Shown here piece after piece: positions 42,951 to 54,995 of a stretch of 64,000 nucleotides of DNA (position 1 is the first letter of the stretch; every line of letters starts with the position of its first letter). Origin of the DNA: Polytrichum commune (lineage: Eukaryota > Streptophyta > Polytrichopsida > Polytrichales > Polytrichaceae). The stretch is from contig OX485803.1 in NCBI GenBank assembly GCA_950295325.1, forward strand, positions 63,689,554 through 63,753,553. The letters run 5' to 3'. A model generated the notes under the pieces. It was not told where the DNA came from. It did no database searches and was given only the letters and a program-made list of their open reading frames with translations. The translations under genes were made by a program, and so were the position numbers.

Positions 42951-45412
42951 TTACATGATGTCGCACCGTGAGTCCTCTTAGCTAATTTGCAAAGGAACGA
43001 CCCATGGCGTACATCACCATGATGGGTGCATTTACATGGACACCATGAACCCTAAGCCGTTGAGACCAATGTTATATACAAGTTTCTTTGGTATGGATAT
43101 TGTTGTATATCCGGGTATGAAGGACCAAACTATATAGTCTTGTATGGCAACGTGGATTTGAAAGTTCAATATTAGTTTAAAATAAGGAATTTGTTAAGTC
43201 AATCACAGTGATCAATTCAATAATTCCCTACAAAAAATTGTCACGAAATGATTGAAATTTGAATGAAATTCATGCCAATGGAGGTTTTTGGTAAGTAAAA
43301 CCATGTTGTGCATGTTAAATTAGTGACATTTGTCATTTGGGGGGGGGGGGGGGCCTCGGAATTTGGTCTCAATGGAAACCTAAATTGCTAGTTAAGGCTC
43401 CCACGGCTAGGCTAGGGTTTTGCTCCTAAAAAGTGTACCCGTCCTTCCAAACTTTACCCCTACACACACTCACCTTCAAGTTCAAGTAGTTCACCATGTG
43501 AACATGGTACCTTGGTGGCCAAATGAACCATGGAAGTACCACCTAAAGCACTTTCGCTTTTGGTGGTACTAAGTTAGAAGGTGTACGTAATCTACTCTTA
43601 TTAAGAAATGATTTAGAGACCAATTAACAAGAGCGAAACTAGCATTTCCTTTTGGTTTGAATCTTTGGTTTTAAGAGTAAGAGAATAGTAAAATAGAGAA
43701 TAACGACCCAAGTTTTTTCACTTCTTGTTTGCGACTCTTTTGCTATAGGGCACACATTTTGAGTATGGGATTTCAAATGGTGTGCACATCATGTGGTCAT
43801 AAGGTAAGCATGTCCAAAACTAAAATCTAACTAAAAACCGACATTGAGGACCATTATAATATATGGATCTAAAACATTTATGAGATTGACACTTTTTTGG
43901 GGGGTTTTGGGTTCAAATATGGTGTTGGTTTTGGGTGTACGTGTTTTTTTTGGTTTTTAATCAATTTTTTTAATGAAAACCTGCACATTGAAAGTCAAGT
44001 GCTTTGAAATCCTTGAAATCTTTTGTGAAATGATAGACAAATGAAGAAGCTAGAAATATGTTTAATCGTCCCATGATCGTGGCAAGGAGTCAAGGTCCAA
44101 TCAATGTCCCCCCCCCGACCACTGGCATCAATGCGCCTAGGTCAGTTGGGGTGACAACTTAAATACAATCTCCCATATGTTGTACATAGAGATGTCACCA
44201 CACTAACTCCGTTCCTTGAATGCCAGGGATCCCCAAGTCTTCACCATCGTTCAAAGAGCAACGTCAGGGTGGTAAGAAGTTAATAACATTAAGATGAACT
44301 CCTAAAGTAGGAGAGGCTAGTTCTCGTGGAGGTAGGAGCCATGTTAATGCACTTTTGTCCAAGCTTCAACCTCGGCCATTTTCGGCCACGCACACCTCCA
44401 TTTAAAACTCCGAACCCCTTCACCTAACCTCGGACCAAGATGGAAAGCATCAAGCACGTCATGATAGAAAGAGAGCAGACAATATTGTAAGTTGAATAAT
44501 CATACATGCCCTCCCAACTATGTCAACCATCGAACCTAAATCATTGTCATCCCTTTTCAGCACATAATCCAATCTCATTGCAATATGCGGTTGTTTCTAT
44601 GTCTATTCCTATTAAACTATGGACTTCAAGCTTGCCATGTACCACGCTCAAACCATAGTTGTCCAATTGAACTTATATGACACTATATTTGGTGCACATG
44701 AGCAACTCACGTTTGGAGCATTGTTGTGCATCATGTAGTAAACTAATTTGGACATTTATTTCCACATCATGTCCATTTCCATTCAGTTGAGGTTGACGAG
44801 CCGCAGCCGGGACGTCGGTCCCATCAATGCAACTGCAAATGCCCCTTGGCTCTTGTGAAGCACATCATCCACATGATATATATAATACATATAATACACA
44901 TATTTATATATAAGGGTACTAACAAGGTCCTGGCCAATACCCACTAGCTTACCATAGACTTCGGAAAAGGCTCAAATGTCTTGTGGCCTAACGTTCGGCT
45001 TTGGTGGGTGGGTGCATCAAGTAAGTTGGGTGTCAGGTTTCTTAGTTGGAAATTGAGATTCGAGGGGTATTTCTAGAAATGTGAGGATCAAAGGAACGTG
45101 TGGGGATGTGCATGGATGGGAAAAAGTGTAAGCAAGTGACTTGCGACGGGACTCAACATTTTGTCACACCACACAATAAGTTAACGTTATGCAGGTGTTG
45201 TTTAATAAGTGGTTTGTTTTTTTAATGTTCTCCAACTTCTACCAATTGGATATGTGCAACGAAACTTTTGTTGCATTAGTAGATCTTCGATACAATAGAG
45301 TTGTTTGTAAAGTAAAGCAGATGAAATCAGGGGTTTAGTCCCAAACCCAGAGTTTGTTATGAGAGTCAACACGATGTCGCCTAGGTTTTTGTAATGCATG
45401 AATTACCATACA
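42951..45412. other. Gene-free sequence
   Basis: Contains a one-armed GGTGCATTTACATGGACACC motif near 43026, a G15 run at 43339-43353, a C8 run near 44108 and a TATA-rich tract at 44876-44915. No gene, RNA or paired transposon ends recognised. Confidence 0.4.
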
Positions 45413-45421
45413 CAAAGAGTG

Positions 45422-45734
45422 GCCCAGGCCGAATCACATCTTTGTTCGGTTGGGCCCCATCCCGCCCCTCCCACGCCTCCTTCATTGCCTACAATGCCTA
45501 GTCTTCGTGCCCGCACGTGCGTGGGAACTCCTTCTTGTTGGGAATCAATGTGACAGTACCCGGTCAAAATTACAAATATTCAAGTTGACATCACTTTCAC
45601 CAACTTGTGAAGGAACTCCATCAATTAACTTGGGAAGAGTTCCCACACATGTGTGAGCAGGAAGACCCAACATCAGTGAAGGAGGTGTGGGAGGGGCGGG
45701 GCCCAGCTGAACACAAATGTGATTTAGCCCAAGC
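45422..45734 (+). mobile_element. Mutator-type MITE family, copy 3, perfect 9-bp TSD
   Basis: A 313-bp element starting GCCCAGGCCGAATCACATC and ending GTGATTTAGCCCAAGC. It is flanked by identical CAAAGAGTG at 45413-45421 and 45735-45743. The arms share CGCCCCTCCCACGCCTCCTT with the other two copies. The centre ACAAATATTCAAGTTGACAT matches copy 2 closely. Open frames over it follow from the palindrome. Confidence 0.93.
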
Positions 45735-45743
45735 CAAAGAGTG

Positions 45744-46873
45744 GTGTCGGGCAATTAAAAACCGGCGTTCTAGGTTGTCCTACGAGGATGGGTGGGCCAA
45801 GCTAGCCTTGCATAGGCCAATACCTGATTTAGGATATCATGTTCCATGTGTATACCCTATTTAAGATCTTATGATTCTCTCAAAGTTTGAGAGGAGGAAA
45901 GAGGAGGCCCCAAAAGTTTCACCCAACTTTCAAAATAGGTTCCGATACACAATGAGCTAATGAGGTCTTAAAAGAAGGTTTCTCGAAGAAGGATCAAACC
46001 TACGGTTCTATCCCTCTTTGAGGATAACTCTAGTATCCACAAAATGTTAGATTGAAAAGCACTAAGTGACTAGATGATGGTCTCTTTGTAAAGAAAGAGA
46101 TTGTGATTACAAAACAAAAATCAATGATAAAGAACAGTTGTTTGTTGAAAACAACTATGTAGTACACAACCTTAGTGCTCCCCATAAATGAAGAATCCCA
46201 TAATTGAAGGAGAATTATGCTTGTCCGATACTTGGTCCACATAATGCAGCCAAGGATCTAAGTAATGTTATGCATGCTTTTCTTGAGTTAAAAATGATTA
46301 TCAAAAGTGCATGTGTGTTCATTCCTGCAAGGAATATCTAGGTGTCGACTAAAATGGATGATAAAGTTTGAGTATGTAGTTCAATCTCTTTTAAACACAT
46401 GCCCTTGTTGAATTTTGTTCTTAGATCTAGCCTAACCACACACACCACTCAAATAAAGGTGTCCAAATAATATCAAATAAGGTCCACTCAATTTCCTAAG
46501 GCATGTGGACCTTCTTCAGACACCTGTATTAACAATCGTATCAGGTCCACATACCTTAAGGTAGGCAAGTCTACATAAGCAGTCACTTCCAACCACATGC
46601 ATTTTTTGTCATTGGACAGGATTGTGTGTTTTGTCCAATTAGTAATCATGAATCTTGAAGATTGTTGTTTTAAGTGTCAAAATTGGAGTTGAGATGCAAA
46701 AACTATGAGAGGTTAAAGTGGGAATTTATCGTTATCTTTGAGGTATCACACTAAACCTCCAAATTGTGTAAAAACTCAACTTAGAACAGCGTCCTTGGTT
46801 TGAACACAAAGTCCAATCTCATTGCAACACATGTTTCTTTTATGGTTGTTCTTAACTACAAGCATTGCCATAT
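45744..46873. other. Gene-free sequence
   Basis: The first 250 bp match text around 32170-32440 (GGGCCAAGCTAGCCTTGCAT, AGTTTCACCCAACTTTCAAA), so the Mutator-type MITE inserted near or into another dispersed repeat. A reverse-strand fragment of the GTGGATCTAAG repeat lies at 46375-46470. No gene supported. Confidence 0.45.
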
Positions 46874-47439
46874 AAGGTTGAGGCATCTATAACCAATAAA
46901 ATAAGAGAGTTTGCATATGTTTAGGAGGAGTAGTATGAATTTATATTTCTTGGGAAGAGAAACAAAATCTAAGAAGAATGCAATTTTTTTTTCCATGAAT
47001 ATGGAAATTTTTACAAATTTTGAAGTAGTAAAGTTTACCGGAACACAAAATCAATCTATAAGTTTACCCATAACCGCTCATCTAAATCTGAATTCTTGGC
47101 TACAACAATTGCTAAATCTCCTATGAGGGTAATCAATCACAATCCGCTGCCACATAAGGTTGAGGCATCTAACACCAATAAAATAAGAGATTTTGCATTT
47201 GTTTAGGAGGAGTAATAGTGGGGAATAACTTCTCTTGTAAAGAGAAACATATTCTCAGAAAAATGCAATTTTTTTCCCATGAATATGGAGATTGCTGCAA
47301 ATTTTGAAGTAGTAAAGTTTAAGGTAACACAAAGTCGATCAATAGATTAACTCATAACCACTCATCTAAATGCTAATTCTTGGCTAGAATAGTTGTCAAA
47401 ACTCTTATAAGGGTAACCAAACACAAGCTGCCAGCACAT
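46874..47439 (+). repeat. Direct duplication, two units of about 283 bp
   Basis: Units 46874-47155 and 47156-47439 both begin AAGGTTGAGGCATCTA and share TTTAGGAGGAGTA, CCATGAATATGGA, TTTTGAAGTAGTAAAGTTTA and CTCATCTAAAT. The divergence visible by eye is moderate. Non-coding. Confidence 0.85.
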
Positions 47440-48039
47440 GAACCTTAAATCCATTTGCCTAAAGAAATATAGACCTCATTCATGTCAGCATTACATGACC
47501 CTAGTGAGCGGTTAAATGGACTTGATCGACTGTGGATGCCTCGACCTACTACTCAAATATGGGTGTCTGCAAAAGACTACGCCAAGTAATCTTATTAGTG
47601 TGGACCAAAATAAATCCGCTAGAATCCACATTAATTTTCATGACAAAAATTGATATGAACCATTACAACTCTCAAACCATCCCAAATCTCTAGTTCAAAT
47701 TAAGTGTGGAGCACAGTAATCGTTGACGTGGTTGGCTATTTACTTTATTTTAAGACTGAGAGGAAGTCCCGAACCTAGTCATGTCTTTTGTGGTTATCAC
47801 TGGCTATCAGCATACAAGTTGGCCCAAGGTGCTTATAATTTGTTAGGTCACTTTGAAGTCTTGCATTTAAATACTTATTTGATTGAAAATTGTATATTTA
47901 AAAAAACTACAAATTCCAGCCCTGGGGCTCTATATATCACCCACGGGTCACCGACGCATGCAGTTGTAATATAAAACAATTGTTTCATTGTGACTTCCAA
48001 GAGCTTAGTTCATCTACAAATATGTGTATTACGAACTAG
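47440..48039. other. Gene-free sequence
   Basis: No recognisable gene or repeat boundary. Confidence 0.35.
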
Positions 48040-49110
48040 TACAAAATGATCTAAGTCCCAATTACACTCCCGTATGTCTAAGTTCTTATTAACCAACATT
48101 ATCCTTCTCATAACAAGTGATCTAGCCAATAGCGTATCTCGACACATGTCATTCATAGGGTGTTTAGGTACTACATACCATGCATGAGAGGATACTATGG
48201 GGGCATGACAAGTGTAACTAAGATTGCACACTATTTCCATGCTAATGTTGTAGAATGTGGACCACACTGCATGGTTGTCCGAGGTAAGTCATAAAATGCA
48301 TCTATCCACACTATTTATCATAACTAGGGTAGGTGATAAACAATAGCCGATAAAAAATTCTAACATGCATGACTAATTGGATCATAAGATAATATGGACA
48401 TGCATGAGATACTTGGCACAATTTATATCCACCCATTATTTTTCACCACAACTAGGACATGTGATAATCAATTGTCAATGAAACATCTTGACATGCATGA
48501 TCGATTGGGTGTTTAAGTTTGGTTCACACGGAGCCCCGTCCCCACTCATGTTAGCAAGTCCCAACATGGAGGCCAAGTCCCAACTTGTGAGCGTCAAGAA
48601 ACCACTAAGATATGATGAACTATCATTAAAGTCAGATCTTGATTATTTTTATGCAAAAATATTTGCAAGACTTGGGTTGAGAGTTGGGTCTAGCTTTTTG
48701 CTCGACCCAACTCGCAACACAAATCCCAAGCCTCACCTCCAAAAAGTGTTGCCATGTAGGCATCCATGTCATAGTTGGGACTTTGGACTTGGGATCCCGT
48801 GTGAAGTGGTAAGTCCCAACTTCCAAGCTCTCAACGGTTGAGATTGCATGATTTGACCTCAAGTGACTTGGGATTTAGGACTCAGGCCCCAAGTGAACCA
48901 ACCCTTAGATACTATATGGACCATGCATGAGAATCAAGATTATGTCATGGGGATATGACATGTGTAATTAGGATTGCAAACTATTTCCATGCATGATGGT
49001 GTATATGGTAGGCCCAAAAGAAGTCACACTATACATATGCCCACACTATATATCACAACCAATAATAACCGATCGCCATAAAGAATATCTTAGCATTCAA
49101 ATTGATTGGG
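48040..49110 (+). repeat. Tandem repeat of about 0.2-0.4 kb units
   Basis: Units share CCATGCATGAGA, GGGGNATGACANGTGTAA, TAGGATTGCAAACTATTTCC, TATTTATCATAACTAGG and a GATTGGGTGTT end. Starts are recognisable near 48165, 48385 and 48908. The array is split by the MITE at 48516. Confidence 0.65.
48516..48904. mobile_element. PIF/Harbinger-like MITE, TSD TTA
   Basis: A 389-bp element. The left end is AGTTTGGTTCACACGGAGCC. The reverse complement of the right end is GGGTTGGTTCACTTGGGGCC. TTA flanks both sides (48513-48515 and 48905-48907). The neighbouring tandem unit near 48158-48190 reads GGTGTTTAGGTACTACAT with a single TTA, which is the unoccupied form of this site. The 117-codon frame inside matches no family I know. 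Confidence 0.85.
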
Positions 49111-49329
49111 TGTTGAGGTGGGTTTACTTTAGGGTCCAAGATCAAAGGAACTCCAAGATCATGAAAGCCTATGGGTTGAGGGTAAAGTTTTTGGACCCAA
49201 AGAGTTTCCACAAAGGTAGATGGGTCTTAAATGGTTACATCTTCCATTTAACCCACTTCTCCTAGGATGAGAAACATGCGATTAGTACACAATGGTTATA
49301 AATTAAGATCAAGGCCCTAGACATTTCTA
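49111..49329. other. Gene-free spacer
   Basis: No recognised feature. Confidence 0.3.
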
Positions 49330-49570
49330 TCATAATTTGTTGGAGCTCATTTGAATATTCTATCCATTATCAAAGTGAAGATTCTTGTGCTCATTGAACA
49401 ACCGTATAGGTCCCCCAAATTACTATTTTGAATATTGAACCTAGAATGCTTAATATCATACTTTGAGCACACAATCCAATCTCTTTCAAACACATGTCTT
49501 TTTGGTATTTGTTATTAAAGCCGCACCAAACCACATGCCACTCAAATACAAGTGTCCTAATAAGAGAAGT
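49330..49570 (-). repeat. Dispersed GTGGATCTAAG-type repeat, minus-strand copy
   Basis: Reads TTGGAGCTCATTTGAATATT, then TTTGAGCACACAATCCAATC, then AACACATGTCTTTTTGG, then ACCACATGCCACTCAAATAC. This is the reverse of 31545-32000 and 16320-16590. A similar minus-strand copy lies at 54700-54995. Confidence 0.65.
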
Positions 49571-50468
49571 AACCACAAAAGAAAAAGAAAAAGAAAAAGT
49601 TGTCCACCTTAGGGCCCAAGTTCAAAATATGAGAAACTGAAGTGACACCAATGTAGCACACTTTCCTGCCCAACCTTGGTGGTCCCAAGTCAAGGAAACA
49701 CTACACCCAATTTGAGAAAACCAAATTTCTACACCTATTAAGGAGTTTTGTAGTGTTGACATAGATGTGTGATAGAAGAGAATTAGTGTAGCATGTGACA
49801 TTATGGAATAACAAAATGTCATTGCAGTATTGATAATAACTACAATGATGACAATGTGATGTGTGCAAGCATGTGGTTTGAATTCTTTGGAGATTTATCT
49901 AATGCCAAAACCCATGATATATGGGGGGGGGGAGGGGAAAGCGTGACAATAAGAAATGATATTTAATATGAAAACATCCCTCCCCTACAGTTTCGGGATA
50001 TAAGAGAAAGAGTGACAATAAGGAGGTTATTATTATGGTGTTGAGAATGTACTGTGACTTGCTATAAATTTTGCATGCAACAATAACTTTGGCCAATGTG
50101 ACTTCTCTTTACCCACACCAAGTTTTATGCTACAACATCATACGTCCAATACTCGGGATACGGGATTGATGCTTTCTACAAAACCATGAATTATAGTGGG
50201 TTGAATAAATTAATAATCATTAATCATATAAAAAAATTAATCAATTATATTCAAAAAATTAATAATCTATACGTCGACCTAATTTTCAACCCACACATAA
50301 AATACGGTGAGCCACAATAGTTCTTACCCACAATAACTTTGAACCCACAATAACATGTGTAAACAATTGTAGCTGGTCCAAAAGTAAAATCCATATAGGG
50401 ATGTTTTTGACCCCAAGTTTCTTGAACCTAGGCCCTAATGTAAACTACCTTTTTTAAGATAGTATACT
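49571..50468. other. Gene-free sequence with partial MITE
   Basis: 49660-50100 is the partner of 40010-40340 in reverse orientation. A G10 run lies at 49922. An AT-rich CCCACA-rich stretch follows. No gene supported. Confidence 0.45.
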
Positions 50469-50999
50469 AAATAGTCCTAATAATGTGGGCCACAATAATG
50501 CTCTAGACCCCATGCTGAATCTCATAATTGGAATTCATGTGGACCACATCAACTTGCAACCCACGCTAAATTTCTAGTAAAAAATTAGCGTGAACCACAT
50601 TATTTTTGAAAAATTAATGTGAGTGATCACTTTAGTTTGTGCTAACTTTTTTTTCCCTATAACTACACTAAATATGATATTTAGATGATATTTAGTGTGA
50701 CTCACTATTTGGAATTACACAATGCTATATCTATTTATTGTACATCTCATATTTTACCAACAAATATTAAATTGGTAGTTTGGACATTATAGAACACTAA
50801 CAACTTTACATGGTAAAAAAAACATTGCAACAATAAAAAGATATAACACCGTGTAAATCCAAATAGTAAGTCACACTAAATATCATATTTGGTGTAGTGT
50901 TCAATGCAACCTCCATGGAGACTTAAGAGAGAACCCAGGGTTTTGGACCCACGGTCATTGACTAGAAAATTAGTGTGGCCCACACTAATTGGACTATTT
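50469..50999. mobile_element. Outer MITE with AAATAGTCC ends, carrying a nested element
   Basis: The left end is AAATAGTCCTAATAATGTGG. The reverse complement of the right end is AAATAGTCCAATTAGTGTGG, and both continue GGCCACA. A further member fragment lies near 24283-24410. A second MITE sits inside at 50663-50897. Outer target duplication not resolved. Confidence 0.68.
50663..50897. mobile_element. Nested MITE with ACTACAC ends
   Basis: Left end CTACACTAAATATGATATTT. The reverse complement of the right end is CTACACCAAATATGATATTT. Inverted ends of about 55 bp continue through GTGTGACT-ACTATTTGGA. The left end carries a small duplication of GATATTTAG. The ACTACAC terminus is shared with the 57781 element, suggesting related ends. 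Confidence 0.75.
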
Positions 51000-52421
51000 C
51001 GTGTACACCGTCTCCATGCACGAGATTCTACATAGCATTTCTTGACCTCTTGGTAAAGGGAGAGCAATTTTCAAATGTTAAAACTCCCATGCCACCTTAG
51101 TACAAGGGTCAATGTTCGTGTGGCGGAAGGTCCATCATTTTCCACTCTACCGGGACCCACTTGGGGATCGGATGGGCCCCACCACCCCATTCGATCATGC
51201 CAGGTTGTAAGTTAAGAAAGTAAGGCGGTATCCGGAATGAATCCAAGCCACTCACTCACTCAATCACTCGGGCCTCAAACCCGGCTTGTTTAACAAGCGT
51301 TATAACAATCCAACGAGGGCCTTGGTCGGCGGACTTCCGGCCCCGCGCCTCATCTCTCCTTCTTGTTCAATTCGCATGTGCGTGTGCGTGCCCTTGACTT
51401 GCCTTTCCACAAAACTAAAGCATCATAGTAGTAGAACCACCTATTCCCGAGCCGGACCCCATTGGGTGTCGATAGGGTGCCATAGTTTCGATCAAGGTGG
51501 GGATGGATTTCAGTGACTTCTTTTTGTGGGTGGTGAGAATGATGTTCCTTGTTTCACATCTTCTAAGGTTTGTTTCTGTATAGTTCGCTTCGCCCTCTAG
51601 GTGAGGATAATGTTCCGTGTTTCATAGTTTCTAAGGTTTGTTTCTGTACAGTCCACTTCGCCCGCTAGAATTTGGTGGGTGAAGCGGACGACATGGAATA
51701 GTAACCCTAAGTCTCCAACTTCAGTTATGGTAGTCAGCAGTGCCATGGCATGTGTCCCTGGTTTTGAGTGCTAAGGTGAGGAGGAACTTGTTTCAAAACG
51801 AGCGGTTATGGTAGACTCTAGACATTGGTAATGTGTTTGGGCCAACTTTTGGCTTCAAAAATTCACAGTAATTTCAGTTTAAGGAATTAAAATAAATTAA
51901 AAAGAAACAATTCTCCTAATTTCTATCTTCCTACATGGGATAAATTTACATTGCCTTATACTTCTCCAAATTTGGTGGAAAACCTCTAAAATGATCAGTT
52001 ATAGACGCTTCTTCTTCTTCGACATATCATACTTCAAAAACCCCACATTTGTTGGGAAAGACCCACTTTTTACTAGACGCCCCTTTTACCTCGATAGATA
52101 GAGATAGGTGGGTACCCGACTCGACGCGACTCAAAGAGCAAGACATGCATCTAAATTAGCCGTGGGCAAGGTGAGGCGAGTGGTTCGACCTTGCAAGCAA
52201 TGCCACAATAATATCCCCCCCTCCCCCCCCCCCCCCCAATGACAGCCGTAAGCATGACACCTGACCCGGGACTCCACCAAAGGCTCCGGAATGTTCCTCC
52301 CCCGCCCTCATGCAAAGACCACATGTGAACCAAATGTTAAGCGGGAGCTGACCATGGGTCCACCCAGCCGAAAGACACGCGCAAAGGAAACAACAAAAGT
52401 CGTCCTTAACTTATGTAAGTA

Positions 52422-52452
<31 letters not shown>

Positions 52453-52857
52453 GGCACTTGCCACTGTTTGGAAGAGGAAGAGGAAGAGGAAGAGGAAGAA
52501 GAAGAAGGCTAGAGGAGCAGAGAGTTTGTACATGGTTGCAAGCTTGCAACAAGTAGGCTGGCGGTGAATAGCCCCACACACTTATTATAAGTAGTAGGCC
52601 ACACCATGCAAACACCACGTGCGGACCAAATGTTGAACGGGAGCGAACCACGGGTCCATGCAGCCAAAAGAAGAGAAAGGAGAGAAAGAAAGAAAGAAAG
52701 GTGGTTGTCCTCAAGGGTAACTTTTAGCCATGCCCCTACTAGGGCTAGTTGTTGGTCCTGGGTAGTAGGAGGAGTCGTTTTTGATAGGGGGAGTGCATCT
52801 CTTTTTGAAATTTATTGCTACCAATATGGACTTTTTCCGTCCTACTCACAGTGTGCT
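51000..52857. other. Gene-free sequence with short tandem repeats
   Basis: A two-unit repeat of about 68 bp lies at 51540-51668 (words TAAGGTTTGTTTCTGTA and ACTTCGCCC). C-rich runs occur at 52214-52237, an (AAT)n tract at 52423-52453 and a (GAAGAG)n tract at 52470-52505. Text near 52450-52620 recurs at 53415-53530 (TGGCAGTGAACAGCCCCACA type words). No gene supported. Confidence 0.5.
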
Positions 52858-53358
52858 CACTACACCGTTTATGGTATTTAATGATAGGTACACGATTTGC
52901 GAAGGGCCTCAACTAGATGCCTAGAGGCCTCAAAGTGTCACGCTCGATAATTGCTAATGTGATCCCATTTGTCAATAAGTAACTACTTTGAGTGGAAATA
53001 ATCTAGAGTAGCGAGTTGGGATACTCTAGATGATTACCTTGCGTTTTAGTTTGCAAGGGAGAGGCATTTTTGACCGTACTAATGCAACTGTCAAGTGTTT
53101 ACATTTTAGCACGCAAGAAGAAGATATTTTTGAGCGTACTAATGGAAAGTGTCACTTGCATGCACTTTCGTCAACTTGTAGACCAACGTGTAGCATTGCC
53201 ATGCACCTCATAACACAATTAAACATACTCCTCATGCCATGTCATTGGCAAGCGCCCTTGAATGCCAAGTGTCATGAGGCGACACACTCATGCTGAAGTT
53301 GTTGATCATCAACGTGATCGAGCATACGCCTCAAAATAGGGTAAGTGACACTAAATAC
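52858..53358 (-). mobile_element. CACTA-like MITE family, copy 2
   Basis: Opens with an intact CACTACACCGTTTATGG end. The body is the reverse of 1779-2306, running to GGTAAGTGACACTAAATAC where the opposite end is cut short. It lies between two related segments (52450-52620 and 53415-53530), so it may have inserted into a duplicated region. Confidence 0.72.
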
Positions 53359-53808
53359 AATTAAACACAACGCCAGTGGGAGAAGTCCTAGTGTGGGCAT
53401 GGTATAAGTAACAACAGACATGCAGTTGCCACTGTCTGGAGGAAGGGGCAGAGTTTGTAATGTAGTTGCAGCTTGTTATATTAAGTAGGGCTGGCAGTGA
53501 ACAGCCCCACACACTTCAAAGTAGGCCACACCCGTCCACCCATAAGCAGTTGAAACCGAATCATCAAAAGAGCACTCCAACCCCTCCTCTTGAGTGAGTC
53601 CCACTAGAGCCCAATACAAGGAACTCACAACAAACGAATGGCTGGCCAGTATGAGGAAACCCCCCAAAAGGGGCAACAATGGCGTGTGCATAAGGAAACT
53701 GAGGAACGGAGCACGAATGGACAGTAAAACATACAAACAAACAAAGCGTGCCTTGGTAGCCTCCTTGAAATGGCTTGTTGGGTGGGTCGCCTCTCCACTC
53801 GCTAGCAC
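53359..53808. other. Gene-free sequence
   Basis: Carries the second copy of the GAACAGCCCCACACACTT text. Open frames of up to 130 codons on the minus strand have no recognised domain and run into the adjacent MITE. No gene supported. Confidence 0.4.
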
Positions 53809-53811
53809 TAA

Positions 53812-54388
53812 GGGGCACTTTATATTAGGGCCCATTTCTAGGGCCCATTTCCAAACCCTAAGCATCAACCAATCAGAGTGCTTAGATTGCCCAAATGGGC
53901 CCTAATATGGGCCCAAGGGCTTTATATTGAGAGTCGGCCCACTTCTCCTAAAGCTTGCGTGGCGGGTGACATGGCGGCGTTTTGGAGGGAAAAAATTGGG
54001 CCGAAGGCAAAAAAATGGATCGAGGGTTTATGGAGACCCACTTCGCACCTACGGTCCACTTCACCCAACTTCCGTCATGTAGTCATTTATGACATTATGA
54101 CTTTATGACTTTATGGTTTTATGACTTTATGACTTTAGTTCAAGCAAGGGCATGATTCATTTAAGCCCAAGTGGGCCGTGGATTGGGCCTTACAATATAA
54201 AGTCCCTAGGCCCATTTGGAAGGCCCGCTTTAAAGTAGAATTTCCAATTTGGGCCCTACAAGTGGGCCTATGAACTTTATATTGCAAGGCCCACTCAACG
54301 GCCCACTTTGTAAAGTAGGGCTAAAGTTAAGGCCCACTTCAAGTCCAAGTGGGCTCAACTCCAAATGGGCCCTAATATAAAGTGCCCC
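53812..54388. mobile_element. PIF/Harbinger-like MITE, TSD TAA, rich in TGGGCC/GGGCCC words
   Basis: A 577-bp element. The left end is GGGGCACTTTATATTAGGGC. The reverse complement of the right end is identical over these bases. TAA flanks both ends (53809-53811 and 54389-54391). The interior repeats GGGCCCA/TGGGCC-type words and has short tandem TATGACTTTA units at 54090-54140. TGGGCC is also the plant site II promoter motif, a possible regulatory by-product. Confidence 0.88.
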
Positions 54389-54404
54389 TAAGGTAGATGG
54401 ATGG

Positions 54405-54636
54405 CAGTGATCGGGGAGATTATATTTTTGGGCATAACCGGTTGAGATCCTAATATTTGCAAGTCTAACCGGTTACATGTTGACATCCTCCAGTTTTCCT
54501 TTATTAAACTGGAGTATAGTCTATGAATTCCTCGAAAATGATTGGTAATTTTCCTGTAGTCTTGAACTTCGACCGGTTATTTTTTCAAACTCAACCGGTT
54601 CATCTGTAACTAACTGTCGGTTCTCCCCGATCATAG
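54405..54636 (-). mobile_element. hAT-type MITE family 1, copy E, perfect 8-bp TSD
   Basis: A 232-bp element beginning CAGTGATCGGGGAGATTATA and ending TTCTCCCCGATCATAG. Identical ATGGATGG lies at 54397-54404 and 54637-54644. Its left duplication lies only 8 bp from the preceding MITE. Confidence 0.93.
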
Positions 54637-54699
54637 ATGGATGGGTCTTGAGTTGGTCACGAGCTCCGTTCTCGTAGGATACGAATGATGAAACGAATC

Positions 54700-54995
54700 A
54701 CATGCGATTGACACAAGATGTGTAGCAAATCCAAAATCGAGGGTGAGGCCACTTTTCCTCATAATGTTCGGAGCTCGTATGAATGTTTTATTTATGATGA
54801 AGGTGGGGGGTTCTTGTGCTTGTGAAATGGTTACGTACGAGGTCTTCTTTGATTATGTTGTTGATTGAGCATGTATGGGTTTACCATATGTTGAGAACGT
54901 AGTCCGATCTTTTTTGAACACACCTCTTTTTGGTATCAATTATTGGATCCACATCATAACACATCTCACTCAGAACTAGGTGTTTGATTGAGGAA
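54700..54995 (-). repeat. Dispersed GTGGATCTAAG-type repeat, minus-strand copy
   Basis: Words GGAGCTCGTATGAATGTTTT, TAGTCCGATCTTTTTTGAAC, CACCTCTTTTTGGTATC and GGATCCACATCATAACACA match the other copies. Confidence 0.6.

Noticed and set aside
46874-47439. Paired long terminal repeats
   Set aside because: The two copies are directly adjacent with no internal region, no TG...CA ends and no flanking duplication, so this is a plain tandem duplication.
53476-53905. 130-codon minus and 103-codon plus frames
   Set aside because: They overlap each other and run into the TAA-flanked MITE. No recognised domain.
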